A stretch of 64,000 bases of DNA. Origin: Tanypteryx hageni (Eukaryota > Arthropoda > Insecta > Odonata > Petaluridae). The notes under the pieces were generated by a model. The model made no database searches. It was not told where the DNA came from and saw only the letters and a list, made by a program, of their open reading frames with translations. This document shows, one piece after another, positions 11,071 through 23,035 of this stretch. Numbering within the stretch: position 1 is the stretch's first letter; each line of letters opens with the position of its first letter. The DNA is taken from positions 147,495,173-147,559,172 of the forward strand of contig CM054116.1 in NCBI GenBank assembly GCA_028673005.1, written 5' to 3'. The translations under genes were made by a program, and so were the position numbers.

Positions 11071-11384
11071 GTGTACCTACCTGTAGAAAGAATGGAGGAG
11101 AGTAGAATCACCAAACGAATTTATGAAGGAAGAGTGAATGGCGAGAGAGGGAGAGGCAGACCGTGCAAGACTTGGTTGGATGTGGTTGGTGAGAGACTGA
11201 GAAAAAGGGACGTGAAAAGTACAAGGACTCAGTGTATGAGTGTAAGTGAAGCAAAAGAAGTGTGCAAGGATAGAAGTGTGTGGAGGAAGCATGTGGTGAT
11301 GGGTTGGTAATTGGCAGACATATGGCATGGCTTACCCCGCAAGGGAAAGCGTCAAGGTGTGTCGTGTTGTTGTTGTTGTACCTA
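11071..11384 (+). pseudogene. Non-LTR retrotransposon C-terminal end and 3' tail
   Basis: The frame reads ESRITKRIYEGRVNGERGRG, then RPCKTWLDVV, and later EAKEVCKDRSVWRKHV before a stop at 11308. This ending is found in many insect LINE polyproteins downstream of the reverse transcriptase. It is followed by a short 3' UTR and a (GTT)n tail at 11365-11380, typical of target-primed insertion of a 5'-truncated LINE. The reverse transcriptase itself is absent. Confidence 0.7.
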
Positions 11385-11620
11385 CCTGGCACCAGATTCT
11401 TACTCTTTGGGTTAATTGAGGGAAATACCACACTAATTATCGATAATCCAGCTTGTACATTATTAATTTAACGTATCAAACACCTAATTACTTCCTTACA
11501 ATTGTATTTCCATCCTCTATTCTACATTTCGCTAGCTAATCAGCTTATTGCTGTAGTCTCCTGCAAAATAGCCAGATAGACTTCTTACAAAACACGTATT
11601 GAAAAGAAACAAACCTAGTA
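11385..11620. other. Unassigned AT-rich spacer
   Basis: Nothing recognisable between the LINE tail and the next transposon end. Confidence 0.4.
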
Positions 11621-11740
11621 CCATATATACTCGTGTATCAGTCGATCTCGTGTAAAGGTCGACCCGCGACTTTTTCATAAAATGTTTTTTTTTGTATATA
11701 TCGTGTGTAAGTCAACTCCAAATTTTCAGGTGTTGTGGAA
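11621..11740 (+). mobile_element. End of a TACCATATATAC-type TIR element
   Basis: TA at 11619-11620 is followed by CCATATATACTCGTGTATCA and later GTCGACCCGCGAC. This matches the ends of the complete element at 21643-22864 (CCATATATACTTGTGTATAG and GTCGA blocks). Only one end was found here. Confidence 0.5.
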
Positions 11741-11849
11741 CGTATTCCACTAGTAGACACACAAAGATGGCCCATGGCCATATTTTATGCAATTCTGAAT
11801 ATATCGGGAGTGCACATGTGGTGTTTCAGTCATGCAAGGAAAATCCATT

Positions 11850-12818
11850 ACTTCCACGATATGACTTCTTAAAAAAATCTTGCGATGTGTTTAGTTGAGC
11901 CTTATTTGAATGAGAGACTTCAAAATGACAGACTGCTAAGAGGACTTCACCTCTCAGTAGGATGATTGTTAGGAATGGGATGGGATGCCACGCGACAGGG
12001 CCACCCCGTCCGATACACTGATCACCAAAGATGATCTCGTGCTTGACGAACAAAATGAGCCAGAGCTCCATCATGCTGGAACCACATGACTCTTCTTTCA
12101 GAAATTTGGATGTCCTGGAACCAATTTGGCAATGTTTGTTCCAGAAACACCTGATAAATTTGAGCATTCACCCGTGGAGGCAACAAGTACGGCCCAATAA
12201 AAAAGTCATGCACAATGGCTGCCCAAATATTCATGGTAAAGCGCTGTTGGTGTCCGCACATAAATGTAGCATGAGGGTCTTCCTCTGACCAAATGTGGGT
12301 GTTGTGAATGTTGACAAACCCTCTCGGGTGAAGCAGGCCTCATCTGTGAACAGAATGACGGTGGGAAATTCGGGCTGATCTGCTCTTCGCTGTAAAAACC
12401 ACTGTGCAAATTCCTTACGAGTTGGGTAATTGCCAGGGCACAACGCCTGCACCTTCTGGGGATGAAAAGGATGGAGCTGTTGTTCATGCACCACATTCCA
12501 AAGAAGTCGGCAATCAACATGAAGGTCCTGTGCAACAGCTCGGGTACTTGTTGATGGGTTGTTTCCAAAACGTTGTCAAACGTGCTCATAAAAATCTGGA
12601 GTATGTACGGTTCATCTTCTCCCCGTTTCTTGCTTGTTGTACTGAAATGTGCCCTATTCTTGCAGTCATTGGTCAATGGCAACAAAAGTTCAATAGTCTG
12701 GGCACACTCTGTTTGTGTACCGCTCTCGGTACATCCTCCCATCCTCACTCGCGTTACCCTCAGTTGCACCATAAATAAGTAGCATGTCTGAAAGTTCAGC
12801 CCAGGTGAAGCGCTCCAT
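11850..12818 (-). pseudogene. DUF4817-type mariner-like transposase pseudogene
   Basis: Joining frames by similarity (not by restoring the sequence), the minus strand starts with MERFTWAELSDMLLIYGATE at 12818. This is the helix-turn-helix region (DUF4817) of a mariner-related family common in insects. It continues with VILFTDEACFTREG (first Asp), NIWAAIVHDFFIGPYLLP and MWFQHDGALAHF (second Asp), and a C-terminal CIGRGGPVAWHP. Several frameshifts and stops between these blocks (for example near 12230, 12260 and 12740) show it is dead. The length, about 970 bp, is near that of an intact gene. No clear inverted repeats were found around it. Confidence 0.85.
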
Positions 12819-13136
12819 GTTGTGTTGATACCATTCACAGTAATCACGCACACGAAACAAAACCAAGTGAAAGCAGTTCTGAACTCCTCCTTCAAAACAA
12901 ATCTACTTGCCAGGCTTGGCACCTGTGCATTTGAATTGTGCGCAGGTTAAGGAGTTGCCTACCAGCAGGCACTGGACCGGCACATTCGACAGACTGTAGT
13001 GCCATAACGAAGCACTTCTGACCACGGGTAACATTACGAAAAAGGTTTGTCATGGCCCCCCCTACCGTCCCCAGAATTTTTGACACATTGTCTTTCCACA
13101 CCCGGTATATATTCTCCTCTGTTAGAAGCATCTATC
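12819..13136. other. Probable flank of the mariner-like element
   Basis: This is not AT-rich like its surroundings, and probably the 5' non-coding part of the DUF4817 element. The minus-strand frame at 12892-13131 has no domain I recognise. Confidence 0.35.
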
Positions 13137-13960
13137 ATTATATATAGACTTTCCTTACAGAGGATACTATATGATATATAGGAGGATACTAATATCCAGC
13201 CCAAACTACAACAGCTAGAGAGATGAAATTTTCAGCATCTGTAGAGTTCATAGAGAAACATCCAGAATAAATGAGATATCTCTCCTAAGTGTCATGGGTT
13301 CGACTACAGAAATTCCGAAAATTGCGTTTTTTCCCATAAGAAAAGCATTGTGCCATATTTGTAAATTAATTTTGGGCACTTGCCCGTAAGCTAGAAAAAT
13401 AAAATCTTCAGCATATCTATATGGCTACAATATATATTAGGAATTATTATAACTTTTGCTTATGGTGTCCTGGATTCGAGTCCAAATGCCTTGGAAAATC
13501 TCCTATTAGTTAGCATGGGAAAAAGTTATTATAGTTTGTAAACCAATCTAAGAGGAATAGTGTACTGAAATTTTTCACGATTACAGGATTCAGTCACAAC
13601 CAACCTAAAAAATCAAAAATTTCAAAATTGTTAATTTTTAGGGGTTGTTTTTACCCCATTTGTACATTAATAATTTTTATCTCAGAAACTATAAGGAATA
13701 GGAATGAGCTTTTACAATCATTTTGTAGCAAATTTTATCCTCCATATGGATAATGTTTTTAATCCATACCTAATGGATCATATAAGGGCAAGGGAATAAA
13801 ATTTCACTCTACTATAGCAAATGTTATCTTCTACCCAAATAAAAAGGAAAGATGAAATGCTTGCAGAATGCAAGCAGCAACTACTTGTATAACGTAAAAC
13901 ATACTAGTAGAAGGTGCTTGCATACTGCAAGCTTACCATCTCACCATGAAAAAACATTAA
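13137..13960 (+). mobile_element. Helitron-family non-autonomous copy
   Basis: It begins TTATATATAGACTTTCCTTA and includes the phrase CTAGAGAGATGAAATTTTC, then ends near two hairpins. These are GCTTGCA-GAA-TGCAAGC at 13859-13875 and GCTTGCA-TAC-TGCAAGC at 13917-13933. The first is followed by AGCAACTACTTGTATA, the form of the 3' end that recurs at 14.7, 17.4, 33.4, 45.5 and 62.9 kb. Assignment to Helitrons comes from the helicase fragment at 49.3 kb, which is linked to the same repeat family. Confidence 0.5.
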
Positions 13961-14500
13961 TTTTTCAGAGATATTTCATCATTAGAAATATTTCTTTAAT
14001 TCAAAAGATTTCTCCTTTGCACCAATTTTCGTTTTCTCCTTATGGAACAAAAATAATAATATTATACTTTTTCCACATTTGGTTAATAATGCCACACATT
14101 TCTGACAAGTTTCAAAGTAGTAGCACATTTAGAAGTGAAATAACATTTATGTAATTGTCTAAATTCACATAATTTTAAACGACCGCAATAACAAATTCAT
14201 GCAGACATTGAAACGTTTATTCGTTTATATAGACTAAGATCTAAATAACTTTAAAATTTCACCTCCCTATCTCACCCCATAGTATCTAAACATTTACCTA
14301 TTTGATTACGCTTTAAGAATTTTTAACTGCTAAACAAATTATCAAAATTTGTATAATCCTAATTTCTTTTTTTACCAATAATACCTAATAAAATATTTCA
14401 GTTTTGTAGCACATTTAGAAATACATAAACCTTGAAAATTAATTAAACAATTGCGAATTATTATCTGCCACTCTTCTGGAAGTGCCTAAACATTAGTATC
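13961..14500. other. AT-rich sequence between Helitron-family pieces
   Basis: It probably belongs to the same repeat family: AAAATTTCTTT-like blocks recur in inverted form near 14.6 kb (AAAGAGAGAAATTGGATGCA versus TTGCACCAATTTTCGTTTTC). No gene is seen. Confidence 0.4.
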
Positions 14501-15480
14501 CTCCTATGTGTGTGTGTGGAATTAGCACCTTACATTGGATAAAGTGTAATATTCTTAAAATTGCAAATTTAAGGGATTGTTTTAATCAAATATTGTTCAA
14601 TAAGGAAAGAGAGAAATTGGATGCAGAGGTGAAATATTTTGAATTAAAAAAATATTTCTAATAATGCCATATCTCTCTGAAATATTAATGTTTATCAGGG
14701 TCAGATGAAATGCTTGCAGAATGCAAGCACCAACTACTTGTATATAAATGTTCCTTATGGAGGAGGAAATTAACTCCTGTAATTTAGGGTATATTTTAGT
14801 GTCACTGGACGATATACAGTAATTTTTTGTGACATATGGCTTAGTTACTATTATTTGTGACATCAGGCTGTACGATTGGATGGATTTTAATCAAAATCCT
14901 TACAACCATTTTTGAGTAAATAGAAATTTTATTTCAAAACATCCTAGAATAAAATACCCTTAATTTTTGTGTAATATTGTTCATCTCTTCCGCGTGTCTA
15001 TTATGAATGATATTATCCACAATTATGAGATATCATTTGATTTAGTTAAACCATCTAGGCTGTAGTAAGATTTTGAGTGGATTACAATGGAGGCGCGATG
15101 TCATAAGGCTTAGGTAAGGTAGCTTAGCATACATTGTAATGTCACTGGATGCCATTTAATGATTTTTAGAGACATATGCCTTATGTGACATCAGGCTCTA
15201 CAATTGGATCGATTTTAATCAAATTCCTTAGACCCATTTTTGAGTAAATCAAATTTTTGTCAATATCATTTTTATCAAAAAAGGGTCTGCAAAAGATGAT
15301 ATATTGCATAAATATGAGATATCATTCGATTTTATGCATGTGTTTGGGCCTTAGAACTCCAAACAGACTGACAGACAGATGAAATGGCAAAAGACACTTT
15401 TATGGACCCAGGGACACGTAAAAAGTGTATTTCCTTTAAAATCGTGATGTCGAATTTTTTCACGATTATAGTACTTCCTC
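14501..15480 (+). mobile_element. Helitron-family copies with hairpin end
   Basis: A hairpin end GCTTGCA-GAA-TGCAAGC followed by ACCAACTACTTGTATA lies at 14711-14743. The segments at about 14790-15060 and 15120-15340 are two diverged copies of each other. They share GACATATGGC/GACATATGCC, GACATCAGGCT and TTTTTGAGTAAAT. Non-coding. Confidence 0.5.
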
Positions 15481-16600
15481 TACTAGGGGATCCACAGGAT
15501 CTTCAGCCTCCCTCAAACCACTTAGGGCTGGTGGGGGGGTAATCACATGTTCAATATTATTATCATCTTCATAGTTCTCCTGCAGTTCATACAGTGTGGA
15601 TGTAAAATTTAAATAGAATTGAAAGCGCTGCCCTCAGCAGTAAAATATGTACGAAAGAAATGTAAATCTAAGAACCGCACCAAATAAGGAACTACTGGCA
15701 AATGAACCTTGTCTCCTCATCGAGACAGCAGTTATAGTAGAACAGACAAACAAATAAACAAAGTGAACAGGGACTCAACAGGAGAGATTGTGTGAATGCA
15801 AATTGCACACCTCTGGGAGACTCCCTGTATATTTTAGAGAAATTTTTATTTGATGTTTTCTTCATGGTTGATGTTTTCCGTGTGTATGCTCAATTTTGTT
15901 TTGATTGGATAAAATTTGGAAATTAGCACAATGCGCTAATGCAAATTGTGCAGGAACTATAAGGGTGGTGTTCTAGAAAAAACTATAGGTAGTTGATTCT
16001 AAGTTATTTGTATATCCACACAAAGTACAACTGAGACAGCAGTTATCATAGAACAGACAGACAAACAGACAAAATGTACAGGGAATCAACAGCTTCGCTC
16101 GGCCAATTACAAACTAGGGGATCTGAGGAATCTTCAGCCTCGCTCAGCCCACTTAGGGCTGGTGGGGATAATCACATTGTGTGCCTCTGGGAGGCTCCCT
16201 ATACATTTTAGACAAATGTTTATTTGACGTTTTCTTCATCATTAGATGTTTTCCGTATGTATGCGCAAATGCAAATTGCACACCTCTGGGAGACTCCCTG
16301 TATATTTTAGAGAAATTTTTATTTGATGTTTTCTTCATTGGTTGATGTTTTTCATATGTATGCTAAATTTTGTTTCAATTGGATAAGATTTGGAAATTAG
16401 CGCAATGCGCTAACCCAAATTGCGCAGTAACTATAAGGGTGGTATTCAAGAAAAACTATAGGCATTCGACGCTGTTATTTGTACATGCACACTAAGTTTA
16501 GTAAAAATCAGACAACCGAGATGGCAGTTATCGTAGAACAGACAGATAAAATGCACAGGGACCCAACAGGAGAGACCTCACTTCGTACTGCCAATATAAC
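15481..16600. repeat. Short direct repeats within the Helitron-like region
   Basis: An ~80-bp unit beginning near CACACCTCTGGGAGACTCCC occurs at about 15807, 16187 (diverged) and 16278. Each copy continues with TATTTTAGA, TTTATTTGA and GTTTTCTTCAT. Blocks with AACAGACAGACAAAC-type runs lie at 15740 and 16050, and a diverged one at 16535. A minus-strand frame at 16153-16338 exists only because two copies are in frame. Non-coding internal tandem structure. Confidence 0.6.
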
Positions 16601-17430
16601 CTAAGGCACTTCTAGAAGTGCTACAAAGCTGAAATTTGGCATAAAGATAGGTCATTGGGTACAACCTCAAGAAAAATCCCAAATTCCAGAAAAGTTATAT
16701 TTACGGGGTATTTTTAACCCCATAAGAAAAGCATGGGATTTAGTGCAAGGTATTCTAAAAATGCATTTTTAATTGAATTACAATTAAGATACAATGTTGG
16801 GACATGGACCATACTTTGAATGAAGGAATGTAGGTTATTTTTCTTGAAGACAAAATTCAAATCAATGCTGAATTTGCATAAAAATTCGATTTTAATCATA
16901 AAATTATGAAAAGTTTTTTGGGTTTTAACAATGAAAAATATTAACTATCACAGCAATTACTACAATGCCTTTCAATGGGAATTGATTTTCCATACTTCAA
17001 GAGCAATGATTTAATGCTTAGACTGCATTATATAATCCATCTGATTTCAGCCAACAAAGTGTACATATGATGACATGATAATTTGAAATTAATTTTTTAT
17101 CCTGATACGTCCTAAAAGGCATGGACACACAAAACATCCTAATTTTTACATAAGTTTTAGTCTAACACATAGGCTATTGTCTTAATGATGATTATAGTTA
17201 TTGCTGAAACAGGGCGATCTGTGCAACAAAACTTTAAATTCGAAAACGTGGATGAGCGCCGATTGCCAGAGAATTCAGAAATAGATGCCTTAATTTCACA
17301 TAAAATGAAAACTATTGTCTTCAAATGATGTCATGTTGTTTTATTTACGAGTTTAGATCTTGGTATATGGTGAGCTTTTAAGCACTTGCGGTATGCAAAT
17401 ACTGAAAACTAGTGTTACGTATATGAGAAA
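16601..17430 (+). mobile_element. Helitron-family 3' portion with hairpin end
   Basis: This segment is the reverse-complement counterpart of about 45517-46850. Shared landmarks include AAATTTGGCAT, the block near 16985 containing TTGATTTTCCATAC, and the CATCATTAAGAC stretch (inverted here near 17185). It ends with the family block TTTACGAGTTTAGATCTTGG at 17342 and a diverged hairpin at about 17385. The part at 16850-16950 also matches the 3' flank of the helicase fragment at 49.3 kb, which ties it to Helitrons. Confidence 0.6.
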
Positions 17431-17740
17431 GTAAAAACATGAAGGTGCTAACTCAACACGGAAATCATTTAGTATTTCAGTGGACCCAAACGAAGTTGAT
17501 GTCATGAATTAAAAGAAGAAACTGTAAAATGTTCTCATACTCAAAGAATGGACAGAAAATCAGTGTCACAGGAAATCATTAAACATAAAGCCCATGAATG
17601 AAGATGGAGACTTCAGAAAGAAAAGTTTGTTTTCAGCTAAATTCACATGACGTGCATTTTCAGGACCAAATACCAGTCATTTTCATTCAGTGGAAGAACA
17701 TGTATGTGAATATGTGAAACGCTTGCACAAACTAAGTTTC
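17431..17740. other. Probable degenerate N-terminal part of the pogo element
   Basis: Broken frames here give short pieces such as EEHVCEYVKRLHKL (about 17693-17733) that fit the region upstream of a pogo DDE domain. No continuous frame. Confidence 0.35.
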
Positions 17741-18110
17741 TAGTGACTCATTAAGTTGCTGCTGATCGTAAGATACCAAGATGTTCACTGGCCAGCATTT
17801 CACTATGTAGGCGCACAACACTTGTCAAAAACTACCAAATGCCTGTCAAGAAAAACTTGTTTCCTATTAGCGTTATATCATGCAACTTTGCAAATATTTT
17901 GCTATTTCCTAGGTCATATGGGTAATGTTGATGAAACTGCTGTATATTTTGATATGCCAACTAGGAGAACAATAGCAGATAAGGTATGCAAATCTGTTCT
18001 AGTCAAGTCCAGTGGCAATAAAAATCTACGAGTTACTGTAATGCTTGCAGTGTTAGCTGACAGTCATAAACTTATGCCCTATGTGATTATAAAAAGAAAA
18101 ATTGCTTAAG
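17741..18110 (+). pseudogene. Pogo-type transposase fragment
   Basis: The frame reads GHMGNVDETAVYFDMPTRRT, then ADKVCKSVLVKSSGNKNLRV and MLAVLADSHKLMPYVIIKRK. This is the first-Asp region of a DDE_1 (pogo/POGK-like) transposase: N-x-DET followed by the strand with KL-P. The rest of the DDE domain is missing after 18109, where non-coding sequence and then a polypurine tract begin. It belongs to another lineage than either Tigger copy in this window. Confidence 0.75.
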
Positions 18111-18234
18111 AAGAAATATGGTGTAATATTTTGTTGCTAGGATAATGGTTGGATGTCCAACAGGCTGACTGGTTGAATGTGGTTTGAAACAAGAGACCAG
18201 GTGCACTTTTGGAACAGTGTGGGATGTTAATTCT

Positions 18235-18432
18235 GGATGGGGAGGGAGAGGGGAGGAGAGGGAGAGAGGAGGGAGAGAGGGGGAGAGAGGGGGAGAGAGG
18301 GGGAAGAGAGGGGGGAGAGGGGGGAGAGAGGGGGGAGAGGGGGAGAGAGAGGAGAGGGGGAGGGAGGGAGACAGAGGGAGAGAGGAATAGAGGGATATAG
18401 AAGGAGGGAGAGAGGGAAGGGGAGAGGGATGG
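18235..18432 (+). repeat. Polypurine (GGGAGAGAGG)n tract
   Basis: About 195 bp of nearly pure purine with units such as GGGAGAGAGG and GGGGGAGAG. Open frames across it (Gly/Arg/Glu-rich) come from the repeat and not from a gene. Confidence 0.9.
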
Positions 18433-20083
18433 TGCGAGGGAGGGAATATTATTATTTATTTATTATTATTACTTCATTTTTGACAAGGGGCTCATCATTG
18501 GACAAAACAAGAATGAGAAAGAAATTCTCCTGAATCTTTATTTTGGCAAATTTTATACCAGCTCTTACTCGATAATCACAGCTGTCATTATTCATTTCTA
18601 AGTTCCCTGTTGAATTTCAACATGCAATTACACTAGAAAAATGAACTAATTTTATGATTATCCATAATAATGAGTTACGATGTATGGTTTCAGTAGGATT
18701 ACCAGTCTTATGACGTATTTTTTAACCATATAGTCACTGACACCATCATATGATGGGCAATACACTAGAATAACTATAAAAACATAATTATTAATCATGT
18801 AAAAATTTAAGAAACTAGGAGCTCCATCTATAGTCCTATGGATCCAACACCATTGGCGGCTCACTTCGCTAGCGTATAATTTTAACCTAATTTTATATAG
18901 ATTAAAATTTAACTAAAAAATAATTATTACATGTTTAAATAATTAGATGTTATATTGCTTAAGAAAAAGTAATTTAGATTTTTTCTTCAATAGATATTAT
19001 CTACGTCACTGCAATTGTTATTGATTTTGGATAGAAGTTTCTTTGCACAATCATCCATTTGTTAATATTAAGACAATTTTTACAAAAATATTCAGTCGAT
19101 TTGTATCCTTGATACGTAAATTACATTGTAAATTAAGTGCACAACTGTACTGAATAGGGTATCCAAAGCTTTGCATCACTCAAGGTACAAGTCAGCCTAA
19201 AATCTCTTAAATTTACTTTTTTCCTAAAATTTTAGGGGAACAGCTTATATTCCGGCATTTACTGTAATTAGGCAGTCAGAACGTGCCACACAAGTTACGC
19301 ATATAATCATCCCTTACCAATAGTACTTCCTTAAATTTAAGTGCAAGATGAGACTTTAATCTATATTAATATAAGGCAATGTGTGTGTGTATAGCATATC
19401 TCGAAAACCAAGAAACTTAGAGATTTTAAACTTGATACACTTACTAATGGGACCATGAGGATGTGCACCTTGGGGCCAGAATTTTGAATTTCAGTGGGAG
19501 GGGGAAGCAGAGGGGGTGCCATTTACCATAAGATAACATGTAAAAATCAATTTTTTGACTTACAGGCTTTTACTCTTTTACAAATTAAAATTAGAAATAA
19601 ATGACCTATGATTTTTGGACCTGTACCATTTAAAAAATAAATAAATAACACTGTTTTTCTTATTGTCACATTTTGCCTATGTTACAAAATCGCTCAAGTT
19701 TTATGTTTAAATCATATTCATTGAAAAATTTTATGCTTTTTAAAGATATGTTGCCTTGCCGACCATGTCATTGTTAAACCTCGATATTGTATTCTTGACT
19801 TAATCCTTATACTGTATGCATAAGGAATGCATGCTTTGAATGTGAGAGAGAGAAGGAGAGAGGAAGAAAGAAAGGAGAGAGAGAGAGAAACAGGGAGAGA
19901 GGCAAAATTAAATTTTCCATAAATTAAAAATAATTTTGAACATATAAGAATTGTATAGCATAATGTATTTCTTTTTCATACAATTACTATTTTCACAAAA
20001 TTATTTTTAATCTCTGGAACCTTCAATTATGTGAATTTTATATTTATTCAGTAGTGGATAGCTCGAACACTTTGGCTCCGATT
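18433..20083. other. AT-rich DNA, no gene supported
   Basis: It includes a GA-rich patch at 19843-19900. A stretch at 19365-19440 (TATTAATATAAGGCAATGTG, then TATCTCGAAAACC) resembles the 5' part of Helitron-type repeats, but I could not confirm it. No coding or RNA signal. Confidence 0.4.
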
Positions 20084-20177
20084 ACTCAGTGGTGGAAAAC
20101 TCCTTCAGCCAAAAAATTATAGAAATATAGGGACTTTCCTATAATTTTTTGGCTGAAGGAGTTTTCCACCACTGAGT
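20084..20177. repeat. Perfect 39-bp inverted repeat (mini foldback)
   Basis: Arms at 20084-20122 and 20139-20177 are perfect reverse complements (begin ACTCAGTGGTGGAAAACTCC), with a 16-base spacer. The perfect pairing, with no mutation on either arm, suggests recent formation or a very young MITE. Upstream at 20047 a related phrase, TTCAGTAGTGGATAGCTC, may be an older copy of the end. Confidence 0.95.
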
Positions 20178-20577
20178 TTATATTTATTGCTTACTTTTTA
20201 GTTTGTATAAAAGTTGGTATCATTAATTTTTATTTCAATTTTAACTTAATACTTAATTCATGCATACCTGTCATATTTGACAGGTAATTATGCTAGTTCC
20301 TAATAAATGGAATTCATATGTAATAATAATATGTATGCTCTACTAGTCCTTTTTCTTCTGCAACTCTTTTTGTCTCACATAATCATTTTGATCGATACAA
20401 CAATACGTAACTTCTTCTGTCCTACTATCAATTTTTCCACTTCCTCATCTAGTTGTGGCCATTTAGCACCAAGCTTACAAAGGCTGTTTCTTTTTTTCCT
20501 GTCACCTTCAGTTTTTCCTCCTGTTATCTCCATTTACGAAAACAAAATTTTAAAATATAAGGGGAAGGGAAATCTCC
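20178..20577. other. AT-rich spacer
   Basis: A plus-strand frame at 20307-20588 is hydrophobic and AT-driven, with no domain. Nothing else seen. Confidence 0.4.
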
Positions 20578-20752
20578 TGAGTAAGTAAGTTGAGATAGAA
20601 GGTTTCGGTTACAAAGTAACCAGCATCACACCCACCCAAGAGCATGTCACTGGACTATTCTCTCCACCAGTTTGTTCGCTCTCAAGTCCCAGCCCTGATG
20701 ATGGTTACTTTGTAACCAAAATATATATCTGCCTTCTATCTCAACTTACTGG
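20578..20752. mobile_element. Penelope-type inverted repeat with hammerhead remnants
   Basis: Two inverted arms run AGTAAGTTGAGATAGAAGG (20583) to GGTTACAAAGTAACC (20607), and the reverse order at 20703 to 20748. The right arm holds CTGATGA (20695-20701), stem GGTTAC-TTT-GTAACC (20703-20717), then AAAA where a hammerhead needs GAAA. The left arm, read on the minus strand, keeps GAAA (20606-20603) and the stem, but has GTGATGC in place of CTGATGA. Hammerhead ribozymes in the terminal repeats of Penelope-like elements are known. Here each copy has lost part of the core. Confidence 0.6.
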
Positions 20753-21640
20753 CTCCAGAGATTTTCCTTACCTTATATTTTCCAATTATGGATCATTTTT
20801 TCTGTGGGATTTGTACCGAAATGACATTCTGCTGCTGGGTTTCTATGTTTTTGCATATTGAATCACCTGAAGCTTATACCTAATAGTGTAGTGGAGCAAT
20901 TGTGATCTCATTACACAACATAATTTATCCTAGATATTTATAAACATTTTTTTGACATCTATCGGAATTCTAATGCTCCTTGGCATTCAGGGCCAGCCCA
21001 TGGTGTGGGCAACATGGGCAAAAGCCATGGATGGCCAGATGTGAGGGTGGCCACCTTGCTGTGAACAAATGGGAACTAAAGTTCTTATTAAAATGTAAGG
21101 GTCGAAAGGGAATTTAAGTTCCCATGAGTTTTGGATTCTCGTATATTTGTTTGTAAACGTAGTCCCACTATGATTTTAAGTGCCTCACCGTTTCTAGTTT
21201 GAGTTAGGGGTTCTTTGCCTGTATGATTCATACTCTTTGAAAGAATAAACAAATGTGTTGTTTGAATCTCATCGCTCTTTTCTTCTCATACACTCAAATG
21301 TTGAAAATGAGTCATCGAAATTCACGTTGCACAAGGTTTCACTTCATATATTAACATTTACCACTATTAATTATTAATAATGTATATTTTAATGATTTTG
21401 GAGATCAGTAGATTCTTGAGTGTCAGTGCTGAATACAGCAATAATCTTACCTTCAGTCTATAAGATGCAGGCTGATTTTGGGAGACTTTTTTTTTAAAGA
21501 AGAGCTTCTTATAGCCCAAAAAATGCAGTTTCATTGATGAAGTGAAAGTAGCAGGGAGTTACCAAACAATTTTAGGAAATAAAATACTATTGCAGTGTAA
21601 GCATGATTGGGTACATAATGGAAGGGAACAAACAGGAATT
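20753..21640. other. Unassigned DNA
   Basis: The patch at 20990-21060 is GC-richer (GGCCAGCCCATGGTG and GGTGGCCACC), possibly an old MITE. No gene or RNA seen. Confidence 0.4.
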
Positions 21641-21642
21641 TA

Positions 21643-22864
21643 CCATATATACTTGTGTATAGGTCGAGGTTTTAAGACCAAATTTTTAGCGAAAAACTCG
21701 GAAGTCGACTTATACATGAGAAATATTTTCGATGGGTTTATTAGGCACCAAGGTGATGGCAGCAAGACAGAGAACTGGCAGCAAGACAGATGCACAATAT
21801 GGTAACTCCGAAAAATGTAAATATAAAACATCTCATCGGTGATTCACAGAAAGGCATCACCTACCGCGAAGCATCACATTAAACAGGTATTGCCGAAGTA
21901 TTTATGGCATAAAATTATGGTACTGTGTGCATAACTGGGGCGAATGTAAACAAGGTGATGCCGAGAAAGTGACAAGAAATGTAACTACCAGGAGGAAAGC
22001 CAGAAAAACGGAAGACAAACATAAATATAAGATTTCAAGGTTTGTAATGAAACAACATAGGTAAGGGGAAAGATGTATTATTCTTTATTGTAAAATCGGC
22101 GGTGCTAGCATCGCTTTTTTACCTTTCACATCCTTTTCTTCCGTCTTCACATTTGCCCTCACCGACATATTGTACTACGCACTCATACCTACATATTATG
22201 GATATTTGAAACTTTCGAAATTTTACACTTCCCCACAGAGTTGGGTTGGTTAGGAGTTGGCTTGTTTTTCCTTCCATGTTCACATTTGCACTAGGTAGGT
22301 AGGTTCCTCTGTTCCTCTTCCAAAAACGTGCAAAACACAGATTTCCTAGGACCACGTAGTACATCTTTCTGCCACTTTATCATTAATTGCGGTGCCACCT
22401 TTCCTCCACATTCCAACTTCAGTTTTGTTCCCTGTTCTTCTTTACAAAGATAGCTTCTGAATGAGCACCAGGACAAAATAAAAAGTCTATCCTGAGTCAT
22501 TTGATCTATTAAAAAGGGGTATACAATGTAACCACTTTTGATGTTATGCAGTGGCACTACAGTAGACATTGGACTGCTTTGCTGCTACTTTGACTTTATG
22601 TAGTTATAATAATAATAATACTTTATTTATTATTAATATTCTTAAATGGGATTGCCACAATAGATATGGCCAAGTAAAAATATATCCAACTAAAGGGAAC
22701 TTAACATGGAACCTCATGGATCAACACGCATTAAATACAAAATAATTCTTTCTACTACACCTGAAAATCTGGAGTCGACTTATACATGAGATATACAAAA
22801 AAACAAAAGGTTTTATAAAAAAGTTGGGTGTCGACCTATACACGGGATTGACTTATACGTACGG
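21643..22864. mobile_element. TIR DNA element, TA-flanked, non-autonomous
   Basis: The left end CCATATATACTTGTGTATAG and the right end, reverse complement CCGTACGTATAAGTCAATCC, both continue into GTCGA-containing blocks. They are flanked by TA at 21641-21642 and 22865-22866. A second internal GTCGACTTATACATGAGA occurs near both ends (21706 and 22773). No transposase frame is readable. A (TAA)n run followed by LINE-3'-end-like sequence lies inside at 22607-22740, so the interior is probably itself composite. A related single end is at 11621. Confidence 0.65.
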
Positions 22865-23035
22865 TACTTATTTTTACCTATGTATGATGCTGAGAAACAT
22901 TGGGAGAAAGTTATTCCACCAGATGCTACAAAAAATATGCATTTTTTAATAGAATTTTTTCTTTATGACAAGAATTAAAAAAAACCATTTAATTATTTTG
23001 AAATTTTGTAAAAAGAGAGTAATTAATGTGTAGTA

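Noticed and set aside
15797..16340. CRISPR-like regularly spaced repeats
   Set aside because: Only three diverged ~80-bp copies with unequal spacing, in eukaryotic repeat DNA with no cas genes.
18184..18533. Gly/Arg/Glu-rich frames
   Set aside because: Produced by the (GGGAGAGAGG)n tract.
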